From contig WNNJ02000834.1 of NCBI GenBank assembly GCA_012934845.2, positions 32,694 through 96,693 of the forward strand: a stretch of DNA of 64,000 nt, read 5' to 3'. The stretch is from Pomphorhynchus laevis. Lineage: Eukaryota; Acanthocephala; Palaeacanthocephala; Echinorhynchida; Pomphorhynchidae. This document shows, piece after piece, positions 30,276-41,359 of this stretch. The notes under the pieces are model-generated. The model did not search any database and was not told where the DNA came from. It saw only the letters and a list, made by a program, of their open reading frames with translations. The position numbers and the translations under genes were made by a program. Numbering within the stretch: position 1 is the first letter of the stretch; every line of letters starts with the position of its first letter.

Positions 30276-31035
30276 CTATAAAAATATGCTACAATACCTG
30301 AATCATATAGCATTCAACTACTGAATTTAAATGTTTAACTCGTAAATATTTATTAATAATTCCGTAAAATATGAATAAGTCTGTACATAAGCGTTATAGG
30401 CAAAAATAGTACTTAACAGGAATAATATTTCCTATTCTACATTCTAAAAGCTCATTCCGAAGTCTGAGCTTTTAGAATGTATTTTTATCGTTTAATCGAG
30501 CATTTAAAGATAAATGCATAATTTAACATTATTAAAAAAGGCAAAATTGTAAATATTTGATTTAGAATACCTATTTTTCTGTATTGAATTTTGGGAGCAA
30601 GATAAAAAATTTAATTTTCAATATTTCGCTAACTTCTCTTAGCATCACCAAAAAAGGATTTTTTTCTGATGATTCTAACAGAAGTTTGCGAAATATTAAA
30701 AATCAATTTTTATTTATTTTGTTTCCAATAAATGTAACATCAATGAAATTAATTAATTTACATGATGAAATCGATGACATTCAAATAATATTTTTATTTA
30801 ATTTAAAAAACTGGAAAGGTTTGTCTTTTTTGTTAAAGCAAATAAAGTTTTAATATTTCAGGAGGGTCTGCTGACTGATCCCATAATATATATTGTAGTA
30901 CTCGAAATAACCGTGACAGCTGCTAAAATAATGTAAACTTGTTTGAAAAGATTTTATTATGGATGGCAGAAATGTTGATGCATTGATTCCATTTATCAAA
31001 ACACGTCAAAGTCGGAATCAAAATTTATAGAATGC
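30276..31035. repeat. AT-rich spacer with repeat Y, copy 1
   Basis: From about 30285 to 30490 the sequence resembles 43250-43440 (shared landmarks: CTACAATA, AAAAATAGT followed by CTTAACAGGAA, and CTACATTCTAAA). Origin unknown; repeat Y lies next to a LINE tail in both places. A pair of inverted segments around 30445-30480 (AAAGCTCATTCC / GAGCTTTTAGAATG) can form a hairpin. 30584-30853 is open for 89 codons but very AT-rich, and I do not consider it a gene. Confidence 0.55.
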
Positions 31036-31535
31036 TGGAAACCATAGGAAGAATTGTAGAATTTAATGATACGGAGTAGGGTTCTAAGCCGGGGCGTCGA
31101 GGAAGGATCCACATTATTTTTGATTTATTAAGATTCAGAGAAAGATTAAGAGAAGAAATATGATTGAAACTTGAGGCAAGACAGTTTGAAACAGAAACAC
31201 TAAGATCATGAATACGATAAGCAAGAGCATGAGCATATATGTGCAATATGCAGTTATATAGTGCAATAATATTATATAGTGCAATATATAGTGCAATATG
31301 CACATGCACTTGCATATGCTCATGCAAGTGCATGAGCATATATGATAATGTCAACAGCATATTGCATATCATGAAAATTAAATTCATGAGAGATAGAATA
31401 CAAAACACAGAGAAGAGAGAAAACTAAAGGACATAATATGGAGCACAGTGGAACACCGGACGGGATGGAAGAAGGATGGGAAAGAGAAGAGTTAGAACAA
31501 ACGCGAAAAGTACGGTTTAATAGATATGAACAAAA
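31036..31535 (-). mobile_element. LINE family C, split element, part 1 of 3 (C3)
   Basis: RT fragment matching C1 at about 52690-53085: NKSKIMWILPRRPG, HALAYRIHDLSVSVS and the strand around FRVCSNSSLSHPSSIPSGVP. A TGCA/TATA-rich microsatellite expansion (31239-31345) sits after the decayed YADD region. The plus-strand right end (ATATGAACAAAA) is continued, without a gap relative to C1, by 33775, so F inserted here. Confidence 0.8.
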
Positions 31536-33774
31536 ATTATAACAGCTTAAACACACAATTTGACGAAATCTTAAACAAAGTTTGGGATAAATAACATACA
31601 ATATTAATATACACAGGAAAAGTTTTACCTTCAATTTGAAAACCTACCTAAATCTACTTACAACAACCTCACGACAACCTCACTACAACCTCCCGATAAC
31701 CTTACGACAACCTTACGATAAAATTACGGTAATCTTACGACAACCGTACTGCTATGAAACTTGACAGTTTTGACGGCTATTCCATAATACGATAGAATTG
31801 CTTGACTAGTTACCGGGATTATCTGACAATTAATCAAACCTACTTTACACCAACTTCCGCGCACGAGTTACTTTAGGACGAGAAGTACGAAACATAAAGT
31901 ACATAACATACAATCATTGGACATCCATAATGAAGCCGATAATGACGAAAATAACGGTTTTTGGTCATATGTTTGTCAAAGTACGCGTACTCATTGTGCA
32001 ATCACTAGATTATCATCAAACGGTAAGTTGCTTGATTCCCTTTCTGACGTTGCTAATGAGTTCGCTAATGCATTTGACCTACATAATGCTAGTTCGACCA
32101 TAGAATATAGTGTTCAGTCAGTCAGTTTTCCTACATGCATTAGTGCTCCCATTGTATTCAATGTGGATGATGTGACTTGGAGGTTATTACATTTGTCGTC
32201 TTCATCTTCTTCAGGTCCTGATGATATTCATCCGAATCTACTCAGGGTGTTGAGTCAACATTTGGCTCCTTCGGTCACTAGCTTATTTCAGGCATTTCTG
32301 GATAGCATGAAGGTACCGTCTGAATGGAATAGTGCGATAGTGGTGCCGGTATTTAAAAAGGGTGACCCGAGGATAGCAGACAACTATCGAGCTATAAGTC
32401 TTACAAGTCGTTTGGGTAAGGTACTGTAAAGAATAATCCACGAACATATATTCAGACACTTGAGCATATCAGGTCAGCATAGCTTTATGCAACATGGCTT
32501 CAGAAAAGGACGTTCTTGCCTTACCAACCTTTTGTCTGCCCGTGAGGCCTGAATTGAATCCATGTCTCAAGGAAAGGCAGTTGACGTTATTCTGTTCGAT
32601 TTTAGTCGAGCGTTTGATCGTGTTCCCCATAGTATCATCATTCAAACAGTGGCCAGATATGGCATTAATAGCTCAGTTATAGTATGGATTTGAGATTTTC
32701 TATCTAACAGATCTTTCAGAGTACGAGTTGGTAGTACGCTATCCTCACCACATTTAATTACGTTAGGAGTTCCTCAGGGTTCTGTACTAGGACCTTTATT
32801 GTTTAACATGCTCATGAATAGTTTACTCACACAGCTCCATTGTCCGTGTTTAGCCTTTGCTGACGACATCAAAATATGGTGTGAGGTCATATATGCAGAT
32901 GACCATATCAGCTTACAGCGTGACATTGACAGGGTTTATGCATGGAGTGTTAATACTGGGGTATTGTTAAACATTTCTAAGTGCTCACACATTCGTCTCG
33001 GCAGGTCCAATGTGTATTCCTTGTATAGTGTCGGGATATATAGTATTATTTCGACTAATCAGGTTCGTGATCTTACATACTTATGCAATCGTCACTTAAA
33101 ACTAGAATGGATACTGAAATACGTTGCCATTCAGCAAGGAAGATGATTTATCTAATTAAAACTTGTTTCTTGTCAATATCTCCTCAGTGTTTTGCTCGGC
33201 TATATAATGCGCTTGTTCGTCCCAATATCGAATATACTATCTAAACATCATTCCCTTCTACAAGAGGTGAAATGAGGGATTTGGAAAGAATTCTAAGTCG
33301 TGGCAGCAAGCTCGTTCGAGTATGTAAAATGATGAGTTATAGCGATCGTTTAACTTCAATAGGCATGATATCAGTGCAAGCCAGACTACTCGTTCTGGAT
33401 CTTTTTGCAATGTGGTCTATAGTAAAGGGGATATGTGGCTACCCAAGTGAATGTGTTAAATTAAATGTCCGACTAAGTCGCAGGGGTCATTCTCTCGCGT
33501 TACGCGCAAGACAATTTGGAAGGTCGACAATGGTATCGCGATTGTCACGCAGAGTGAGAAAGTTGTGGAACGCATTTCCTCGCGACATCATGACTGCGTG
33601 ATCATTGATCCAATTCAAATCCATGGTCAACACTTGGATAAGACGCTGATCAAGGCAACATTGGATGTTCTTGCCCTGGGTTTGGTTGAAATTGATATGT
33701 TTGTTTAATGTGTTATAATGTACGATGAGCGGGCAAAACGGCCTTCTCGGTCAAAGCTCTGTATATAATAATAA
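31535..33774 (+). mobile_element. LINE family F copy, 5' truncated, inserted in the C element
   Basis: CR1-like LINE: linker and RT 31917-32429 (FNVDDVTWRLLHLSSSSSSG, VVPVFKKGDPRIADNYRAIS), RT palm 32430-33146 in changed frames (ILFDFSRAFDRVPH, GVPQGSVLGPLLF, LAFADDIKIW), C-terminal region to 33601, and 3' UTR ending in an (ATA)n tail near 33764-33774. The 3' end (GGGCAAAACGGCC) resembles the D 3' end (AGGCAAAATAGCC). The first 380 bp is non-coding and holds an 11-bp minisatellite. At least three stops or frame changes. Confidence 0.85.
31657..31744 (+). repeat. 11-bp minisatellite, 8 units
   Basis: Eight contiguous 11-bp units with consensus CTTACGACAAC, degenerate at one to four positions. 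It lies at the 5' side of the F insertion, upstream of the RT remnant. Confidence 0.9.
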
Positions 33775-34361
33775 AACCAAGCCACAGTGTGTAAAAAGAA
33801 GCCATAATCATGACAAAGACGATGGAGAAGAATCGAGTGATCGACCATGTCGAAAGCAGATGATAGATCAAGAGAAACTATGCCACTACATAATTTTTGA
33901 TGGCGCGAGATGAGTAAGTCGTTTTAAACTTTAAGACATGCAATTTCAGTAGAGTGATTAGAGAGAAAAGCAACTTGGAAGGGAGGGAACAAGTTGGAGG
34001 AAAATAGATATGCAATAACTTGCTTGAGAACAAGGCGCTCAAGTAGTTTAGAGAGGGTTGGGAGAAGTGAGATAGGACGATAAGAACATGGCAGTGAAGT
34101 GTCGAGAGAGCGCTTTTTGACAGTGGGGCATTTCCAGTTGGAAGGAAATGGGCGGTTGGGGATAGACAAGTTGAACGAAGTGGTAAGGAAGGGTGAGATT
34201 GATCAGCAAATTTTTTTAAGCAAGTGGGTGGGAATTCGGTCAGAAGGAAATGATTTATTAGATAGTGACACAAGTACCGAAGAAACTTCGTCAGGCGAAA
34301 CGGGAAGATAAAATTGCTCTGGGATGGAAGTATTTAAATAGATGAGAGGATACAAGGGGCA
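33775..34361 (-). mobile_element. LINE family C, split element, part 2 of 3 (C4)
   Basis: Matches C1 at about 53087-53695: RT N-terminal region with PISLLPTLSKLLERLVLKQV, NHSTEIACLKV and upstream FYLPVSPDEVSSVLVSLSN. It lies between the F tail and the B4 tail. Broken by frame changes. Confidence 0.85.
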
Positions 34362-34445
34362 TATATAAAAAAAAAGATTTATTTTAACGTGGCAAATGCG
34401 TGCCAGCGCACGCTTACATGACCACAACAAAAACAAAACTGTGAA

Positions 34446-36395
34446 TCAGGCGTCGAGAAGGTGTGAACGGAGGAGGTGTTTGAATGTGATAAAAGAGGGA
34501 GCGCGGCGGACGTCGAGAGGGAGTTGATTCCAGGCGAGTGAGGCGGCGACGAGGAAGGATCGGAGACCGTAGTTGTTGGAGTAATTAGGAACGTGGAGTA
34601 AGAGGGTATGACAGGAACGAAGCGATAGCGAGGTGGGGCGAGTATCGTCTAAGAAAGGAAGGTTGATGAACGATGGGGAGCCGACAGCGATGAGACGAAA
34701 AGTAATGAGAAGAAGGCGGAGTTTGATGCGGATGTGGATGGTGGGCCAGGAGAGTTGGGCAAAATATGTGGATGTGTGGTCGAAGCGACGGAGGCGAAAG
34801 AGCACTCGAACGGCAGTGTTGATTATTCGTTGTAGGGGTAGGATGATGGATTTTGGAGAATTGGCGAAAAGGCTAAGGCAGTAATCGATTTTAGGGAAAA
34901 GAAGCGATGAAAGAAGAGACATACAAGAACGGAAGTCGATAAGGGGGCGGATACGGCGGATGTCACGAAGAATTAAGTTAGACGAGCGGACCTTGTCACG
35001 GACGAAGGGTTTAAGGGAAAGGTGATCATCGAAATGGAAGCCTAAGAAAGTGAGATTGTGGACTACAGGGATGATCGATGAGGCAAAAGATACAATGGGA
35101 GGAGATATGCTTGGTTTACGGGGAAGGATCCACATTATTTTGGACTTTTCGGCGTTTAGAACGAGATGGAGATTGGAGAGACGCTTGTAGATAGAAGAGA
35201 GACAGTTGGAGGCAGAAATGGCGATATCGTGTATGCGATGTGCGGGTGCATGAGCATAGATTAGAATGTCATCGGCGTATTGCATGACGTTAAAGGAGTA
35301 AGGTTTGATAAATGGAGAGAGATCGCCAAGCAAAAGAGAGAAAAGCAGGGGACCTAGGACTGAACCTTGTGGGACCCCGCAAAAAATAGGGATGGGAGGG
35401 GAGGATGATGAATTAGAACAGACGCGAAAGGAACGGTCGGATAGATATGAGGCGAACCATGCTACGGAGGAGGAAGAAAAGCCGTAATCATAACGAAGGC
35501 GAGAAAGGAGGACGGAGTGGTCGACAATGTCGAATGCGGAGGAGAGGTCGAGGGAGATGAGAACACTATATAGAGCCTTGTCTCGAGAAATGAGTAAGTC
35601 GTTGTACACTTTTATGCATGCGATTTCTGTCGAGTGATTAGAGCGGAAAGCGGATTGGAAAGGAGGGTACAGATTGGATGAGGAGAGATAAGCGTTGATT
35701 TGTATTAAGATGAGGCGTTCTAAGAGCTTAGAAAGAGTAGGGAGTAGTGAAATGGGGCGATAGCTAGAAGGAAGGGAGGGGTCGAGCGATTGTTTCTTAA
35801 GGAGGGGACGAACGATTGCGGATTTCCAGTGTGAAGGGAAGATACGACTGCGGATGGACGAGTTAAACAAGGTTGTGAGAAATGGGGATATCGATGAGCA
35901 TATAGATTTTAATATGTGGGTAGGCAGGGGATCGGCAGGTGAGGTTTTGTTGGGCAAGGACATGAGGACAGATGATACTTCTGTAGGTGATACAGGGAGA
36001 AGATGAAAGAGTTCCGGGAAGGATGAGAGTAGACTGGGCAGAGTGGGATAGGATGGAGACCGGGGTGTGAGAGAGCAGCGTGGATACTTTAGTCTGGAGA
36101 AATGACGAATAATCATTAGCATTGATGTTGCACGGCGTAGAGGAACGAGCCAGGATTGAGTTAAAAGTATGCCAGAGAGTCTTAGAGTTGAATGAAGTGA
36201 TGATTTTATGCTGCCAGAAGGAGTTGCATTTGGTACGTAGTAGGTTGAGATGAGACCGGCGAAGAGCAAGATAGGAATCACGGAAAGACGGAGTGATCGA
36301 GCGGAAATCGCGTCTGAGAGAGCGGTGATAGACTCGAAAAGCATGGCGGAGTCGACGCTTTGAGAGTAGGCATTGGATGTCAAACCATGGGGCAC
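34446..36395 (-). pseudogene. B4 ORF2 C-terminal frame: reverse transcriptase, 649 codons
   Basis: CR1/L2-like RT: SAIVRPLLKKQSLDPS, RPISLLPTLSKLLER, SLDLSSAFDIVDHSVLL (motif A), GVPQGSVLGPLLFSLLLGD (motif B) and MQYADDILIYAHAP (catalytic YADD), then SKIMWILPRKP, FLGFHFDDHL and a basic C-terminal domain (DYCLSLFANSPKSIILPLQR) found in this group. All RT motifs are present. It belongs with the endonuclease frame at 35863-37344; the two frames overlap around 36075 and one base change there separates them. Confidence 0.88.
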
Positions 36396-37344
36396 GGTGC
36401 AAGCGACGGTGTGGGTGAGACTTGAAGGGCAAGAGAATATCGAGAGTGGATGTGAGTTCAGAGTCGAAAAGAAAGGCGAGATCGTGAGGAGATGAATATG
36501 TTATTGTGGGTAATGATAGAGACGATTTGAGTAAGGCAGAGCGGAGAAGGGAAAGGTCAAGATTTCTCCAAGGGCGACGTAGGATTGTAGGTGTGTGAGG
36601 AGGGGTGTGGTTGCGAGCGAGATCAAGGGTGATAAGAAAGTGATCGGATAGACCAGGATCAGAGATGGACAGTGAGGTGTGGGCAGCAAAATGATCGGGG
36701 ACAGCGATGATGTCGAGTGCCCCGCCAAGTATATGTGTGGGGGCAGTGGAGATTAGTTTGTAATTGTAGTTGGATAGAATGTTGATGAAGCGGATGGAAT
36801 CTGTGGAAGAGGGGCGGTCTAGGCGGATATTGAAGTCGCCTAGAACGAGTGAAGGGATTGAGGACAAAGAACAATGAGAAAGGAGGTCAGCGAGTTCGGT
36901 AAAAAATAAGGCTGTAGGAGCTGATGAACCAGGACGGTATACAATGGCGAGATCTAGAGTGATCGGGTTAGAATAACGACAAGTGAGCAATTCAAAAGAG
37001 CAAGGACTGAAAGGGGGATTGATTTTGCGAAGAGACGCTGGGTGACGCGCGAATGCGACGATGCCGCCATGATTAGAGGATTTAGAAGGGCATGAGCTGA
37101 GGGGGCGGGCGGATTCGACTAGGGAGCAACCGGCAGAGAGCAGACGGCGAATGGAAAGGTCGTCGGAATCTGAGTGCCAGGATTCGGTGAGGCAGAAGAG
37201 ATCGATGGATTGCTTGGTGAATAGGTTGAGGATAAGATCGGATTTATTGAGAATAGATCTAGTGTTGAGGAGACCGAGGCGGAAACCGTGTGCTGTGGCG
37301 AAAGAGTCTAGTGGAGAAGACACATAGGAGAGATGGAGCGCCAT
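35863..37344 (-). pseudogene. B4 ORF2 N-terminal frame: AP-type endonuclease
   Basis: Starts at ATG 37344, which overlaps the end of ORF1 by 37 nt in the -1 frame. Endonuclease motifs: GLLNTRSILNK (first Asn), LFCLTESWHSDSDD (Glu), HGGIVAFARH, LAIVYRPG, LGDFNIRLDRPSS (Asp/Asn) and LGGALDIIAVPDHF and SDHFLITLDL (Ser-Asp-His). All catalytic-site boxes of the family are visible. The frame runs on past the linker and loses similarity after about 36075, where the RT frame takes over. Confidence 0.88.
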
Positions 37345-37925
37345 CGAATTTTTGGACGGGTGTGGACAACTTGAAAATTTCCGTCTATGTTTCGGATGGC
37401 GAGTGAAGTTTCGCCGTTTTCCTCGCGACGACGTTTTTCGATGCGGGCTGAAGAGATTTGAGCGATTTCGGAAGGGGCGCGATCGGGGAAAATTCGAGTG
37501 GTTGAAGATGACATGAGTTTGAATCGTTGAGAGAGGACAGAAGACGCGTGAGAGCGATGCTTGAAAACAATTTTTAGGAGAGGGGGCTGGGAAGGATTAG
37601 ATTGAGAAGATTTGTTTAGACGGATGAATGCGACAGGAGAAATGTCCTTGAAAAAGGATGGTTTATCCGCAGGAACAATAGACGAGAGGATGGATCTGAA
37701 GGCGGAAACATCGTGGTCCAGACGTGCTTGTGGAGATAAGGAGTTAGAAGGCGTGATATTAGTAACAATGACGCAACGATCGCGAGAAGCAAAGCGCTTC
37801 CGTAAAGGAGGACGACTGACGTGAGTAGGTGAGATCACGATAGAAGAGCTGGCAGTTGATGATTTGGAGGGATTTGGTTTGACGACGGGAGACATAGAGG
37901 ATAATGATAATAAAGCGGGTGGCAA
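37308..37925 (-). pseudogene. B4 ORF1, 5'-truncated
   Basis: The last 205 codons of ORF1: Ser/Pro-rich start, then CVIVTNITPSNSLSP, the DDVSAFRSIL-like segment (DHDVSAFRSILSSI), PPLLKIVFKHRSHAS, RIFPDRAPSEIAQIS and SLAIRNIDGNFQVVHTRPKI. This C-terminal domain is shared with C, D and E and probably binds RNA. Truncation at the insertion end explains the missing N-terminal part; in-frame codons extend slightly upstream of the first Met. Confidence 0.78.
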
Positions 37926-37989
37926 GCGATGTGAGGAAAGGTTATGAGTGGAAGGATAGTGGAGGCTGGTGGAGATGATTTTAATTGAT

Positions 37990-39190
37990 GGAAAACGGAA
38001 ATTAAATTAGATAGCTTAGATTGCACATAAGAGGAAAATTTATCAGGATTTATGTTGCAAGGGGTAGATGATCGTGAAAGAATTGAGTTTAAGATTTTCC
38101 AATAAGATTTAGAGTTGAAAGAGGACTCGAGTTGATTTCGCCAAAAGAGAGTACGTTTAGTTCGCATAAATATGAGATGGGAACGGCGGAGAGAAAGATA
38201 GGAAGCACGAATATTTAGAGTAAGTGAGGTTGTTGAACGTTTAAGAAAGCGATGTTTAAGAAAAACACACGAAAAGAGTGACGGATACGACGCTTAGAAA
38301 TACTAGTCTGAATCGAACCATGGAGCATGCACGACCGCTGAAAACGTTGTGGTCGACTAGGCAGAAGGTTATTGAGGATCGACGTAAGTTCAGAATCAAA
38401 CAGAATGCAGAGATTATCGGGAGAGAGATAGTTAAGAGGAAGTAAAAAGAGTGAAGAATTGAGTAAGGCTGTGCAGAGAACACGGATATCGAGAAGCTAA
38501 CAGGGTCGACTTGGTGTAGATAAAGGTAAAGGCGGAGAAGGAGGATGGGGACGAGTAAGAGTAAGAGTGACAAGGAAATGATCGGACAAACCAGGATCAG
38601 TAATTGACAAGGAGGTATAGTCATTGAAGCAGTTAGGAATAACAATGATGTCGAGAGCACCGCCGAGAATATGAGTTGGGCTTGTTGAAAGTAATTTATA
38701 GTTAAAATCAGAAAAAAAGATTAATTAAAGTGATAAAGTCAGAGTCAGCCGGGCGATCAAGACGAATGTTAAAGTCACCGAGAACAAAAGAAGGAGCATA
38801 AATTAATGAACAGTGATACAAGATCTACAAGGTCGTTAAAGAACATACGTGAGGGGACAATTGAACCTGGACGGTATTCAATCACAAGTTCTAGAGGGAA
38901 ATTAGTTGATAATCTGCATATGAGTAATTCGAACGAAGTGTAACGGATGTTAACGTTGATTTTACGTAAAGACATTGGGTGACGAGCAATGGCAACAATA
39001 CCGCCATGGTTAGAGGCAGTAGATGTATGAGAGACAATTTGACGATCTGATTCAACTAGATAACAACCAAAGCGACAAGATGACGAATATCAGGATCGTC
39101 GGAGTCAGAGTGACAGGATTCGGTAATGTAGAGAATATCGATAGATAATTGATCATAGATATCAAGGAGCATATCAGCTTTATGAATAAA
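37990..39190 (-). mobile_element. LINE family C, split element, part 3 of 3 (C5)
   Basis: Continues C4 on the other side of B4: linker and endonuclease matching C1 at about 53706-54895 (RSHLIFMRTKRTLFWRNQLE region, LICRLSTNFPLELVIEYRPG, MSLRKINVNIRYTSFELLIC). 5' truncated near 39190 just inside the endonuclease. Frame changes make it dead. C3, C4 and C5 tile without overlap on C1, so they are one old element. Confidence 0.88.
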
Positions 39191-40060
39191 GGTCGTATTC
39201 TAGATACGACCTTTTTTCTGCTAATTTTCAACCACGTTTAAGTGTTTTTTCTTTTTCTTATATACAAAACAACCAAATATAATTTAAAATTTATTTAAAC
39301 TATTAAGAGAAATTTTTTAAAATTAAATAATTGATGAAATTTTAATCTTGGTGGTTAGTGTGGCAAAGAACGTTGAAACTAAGAAAGTTCACAAATACGC
39401 TAACATTGATAGCCATCAATACATGTTTACGCCAGTGCAGTTGAAAGCACAGAAGCGATCGGGTCACATTATCAAGCGTTCCTTCACGAACTTGTCATAC
39501 GTTTAATCCGTCAACTTCTGAACCTCGTGCCATTGCTTCCTTTTCCAGCAGATCAGTTAGCTGTTCAGCGGTGCAATGTTGTATGTATAACTAAGAGCAT
39601 GATCGGAAGAAGATCGTAAGACCTTTTGGTTTAAATTTTAATTGTATACTTTCGTTTTGAAATATAATTCAATTAAAATTTTAGTCATTAAAATTCAAAT
39701 AACTTATATATTGCCAATAAAATTTTTATATTTTAGTATTTTATTCAACGTTATATCAAACTTGTAATTATAAAACATTGATATTTCTAGTTTGAACTTT
39801 CTCGGCTGTTAAATTAACTACTTACAAAATTCGAGCATCTTCAATTATTAGCACTCAATTTAATATTTCCTAACTGCTCAAACAGACACAAAAGTTTTGG
39901 TCTTAATGATAATAGCTCAATACCTTAAAAAATTTGGGATCTATTATACATACAATCTAAAGTAAATACAATTTATCATCGATACCCAGCTGTTTCAAGA
40001 GAGGATTGCACATTTCTCTGGAGTCAGAAAAGTTACCATCTGGTCGCGGATTCCTAGTCC
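39191..40060. other. AT-rich spacer with possible RT-end relic
   Basis: Mostly non-coding. At 39358-39590 (+) the frames VHKYANIDSHQYMFTPV and, later, LAVQRCNVVCI resemble the conserved C-terminal end of a widespread LINE RT family (pattern FVPVAVETLG...QRGNAAC); this is a weak match. A perfect 8-bp hairpin followed by six T lies at 39191-39217. Nothing else was recognised. Confidence 0.35.
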
Positions 40061-40138
40061 TCATTGATTTTTAGAACTATCAAACGAATCAAATCACGAA
40101 TCAAACGACTATCACGAATCAAACGACTATATACAAAT

Positions 40139-41342
40139 GGGTCGGAAAAAAACAAAAGTCTCAAGTTTCAAACCATGTCGCGTCCAACACTGATGTTAGC
40201 GATGTTTCCAATGGATCTGAGCAACAAGTCCTTTGCTCAAACAATGATTGTCACACGTGGGTAAGTATTTGGACTTCAGAATCGCATGCATCTTGCCTTG
40301 CAGACAACGAATTCTACTGTGGCTACTGTTCTGTTCGGTTAAGATGATAAATACGATGAAGAGTGAAATAGAGAGTCTCAGGACAAATATATTGAAATTA
40401 TCTGGCAATGCAGCGATGTCCACACATGCCTCTTCGTCTTGTAATAAGTTTCAACCTCGATGCCAAATTCTTCCGCGTTCGATTGCCTCTAAGAATGCCA
40501 AATCTCCCATCTCTTCTACAGGTATTACTATACATCCTTCAATTTTGCCCAATCAATCAGCTCAATCTTCTGATGTTGCTGTCATTGACCATTTTCAACT
40601 CAGTATTTCTTTAGTCGTATCAGATAAATCACCTTACTTTTCTACCCCTCATTGCATTTCTACGTCATCATCAGATAATCCACGTGGTATTGGGTCCCTT
40701 GTAAATTTAGCTCAGCTGCCATTTTCTACGTCACACCGTCCAAATTTACAGCTGACTTCTATCTCACCATCTTCATAACAGAATACCGCTCCTAATAGTG
40801 AGAGAGTTCCTTCTAATTCTAACCCTTTTTTGCGCACACTCTCTGATAGGGCTCACTGTGTGCTTATTGCAAACCTCATCGAGTCATCTGCCGTTAACAA
40901 TGACTTACGTATTCAGCATGATGTCAATGCAGTTAAATCAATCCTCTCATGTGTTTTGCAAAACTGCTCTGCCACAGTTCGAAAGGATTTGCGTGTAGTA
41001 AATTTATTTCGCCTTGGTAAAAAAGAATCAGATAGTCGACCTCGTTTACTCAAAGTTGTTCTTGCCTCCACCGTAATGAGTTCACTTATACTACGAAACA
41101 GTCATCTTCTAAGAGGTTTGAGTATTCGTCTTTTCGAAGATTTATCTCCAGAGGACAGAAAACAATTGTTTACCGCCAAACGTGAGATGGCCGAGCGTCG
41201 AATGAATGGTGAAGAAAATCTTATAATCCGAAATTTTCAGGTTGTGCGACGCAGAGTCTCCACTCGATTTTTTATCAACAGCTCTCGAGACATTTCGTTA
41301 CAGGATATCGAACGTCTCTGTGTCGCACGCATTCCCGACTAA
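40139..41342 (+). pseudogene. E1 ORF1, PHD-like Cys motif and C-terminal RNA-binding domain
   Basis: The N-terminal part (MGRKKTKVSSFKPC, then in a shifted frame CSNNDCHTWVSIW...EFYCGYC) matches the Cys pattern CX4CX2W...CX2C of C1 and D1 ORF1, which I interpret as PHD-like. After a Ser-rich linker the C-terminal domain reads openly at 40830-41342: RAHCVLIANLIESS, PRLLKVVLASTVMSSLILRN, IRLFEDLSPEDRKQLFTAKR and NLIIRNFQVVRRRVSTRF. Frame changes lie near 40180-40250 and 40780. Known CR1 ORF1 proteins carry PHD or esterase domains. Confidence 0.7.
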
Positions 41343-41359
41343 CTGTAGACTCTGTAACT

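Larger units (their letters stand above)
34362..37989 (-). mobile_element. LINE family B, copy B4 (best preserved B; inserted in the C element)
   Basis: Contains part of ORF1, complete ORF2 in two frames, 3' UTR, terminal hairpin (34398-34413) and tail (to 34362). 5' truncated inside ORF1, so the PHD-like Cys region is missing. It interrupts a C element in the same orientation, with a loss of roughly ten target bases. One frameshift separates ORF2 from intactness. Confidence 0.92.

Noticed and set aside
30584-30853. 89-codon open frame
   Set aside because: Very AT-rich, low-complexity amino acids, no homologue recognised and no second copy; probably chance.
31917-33601. F as part of the D element family
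   Set aside because: The 3' ends resemble each other, but RT and linker readings differ too much; kept as separate families.
33725-33913. 62-codon frame across the F tail and C4
   Set aside because: It spans the junction of two mobile elements, so it cannot be an original gene.
39191-39217. Perfect 8-bp hairpin followed by TTTTTT, resembling a bacterial intrinsic terminator
   Set aside because: The window is eukaryotic and the hairpin follows no gene; it sits where C5 is truncated. Probably chance or a junction scar.
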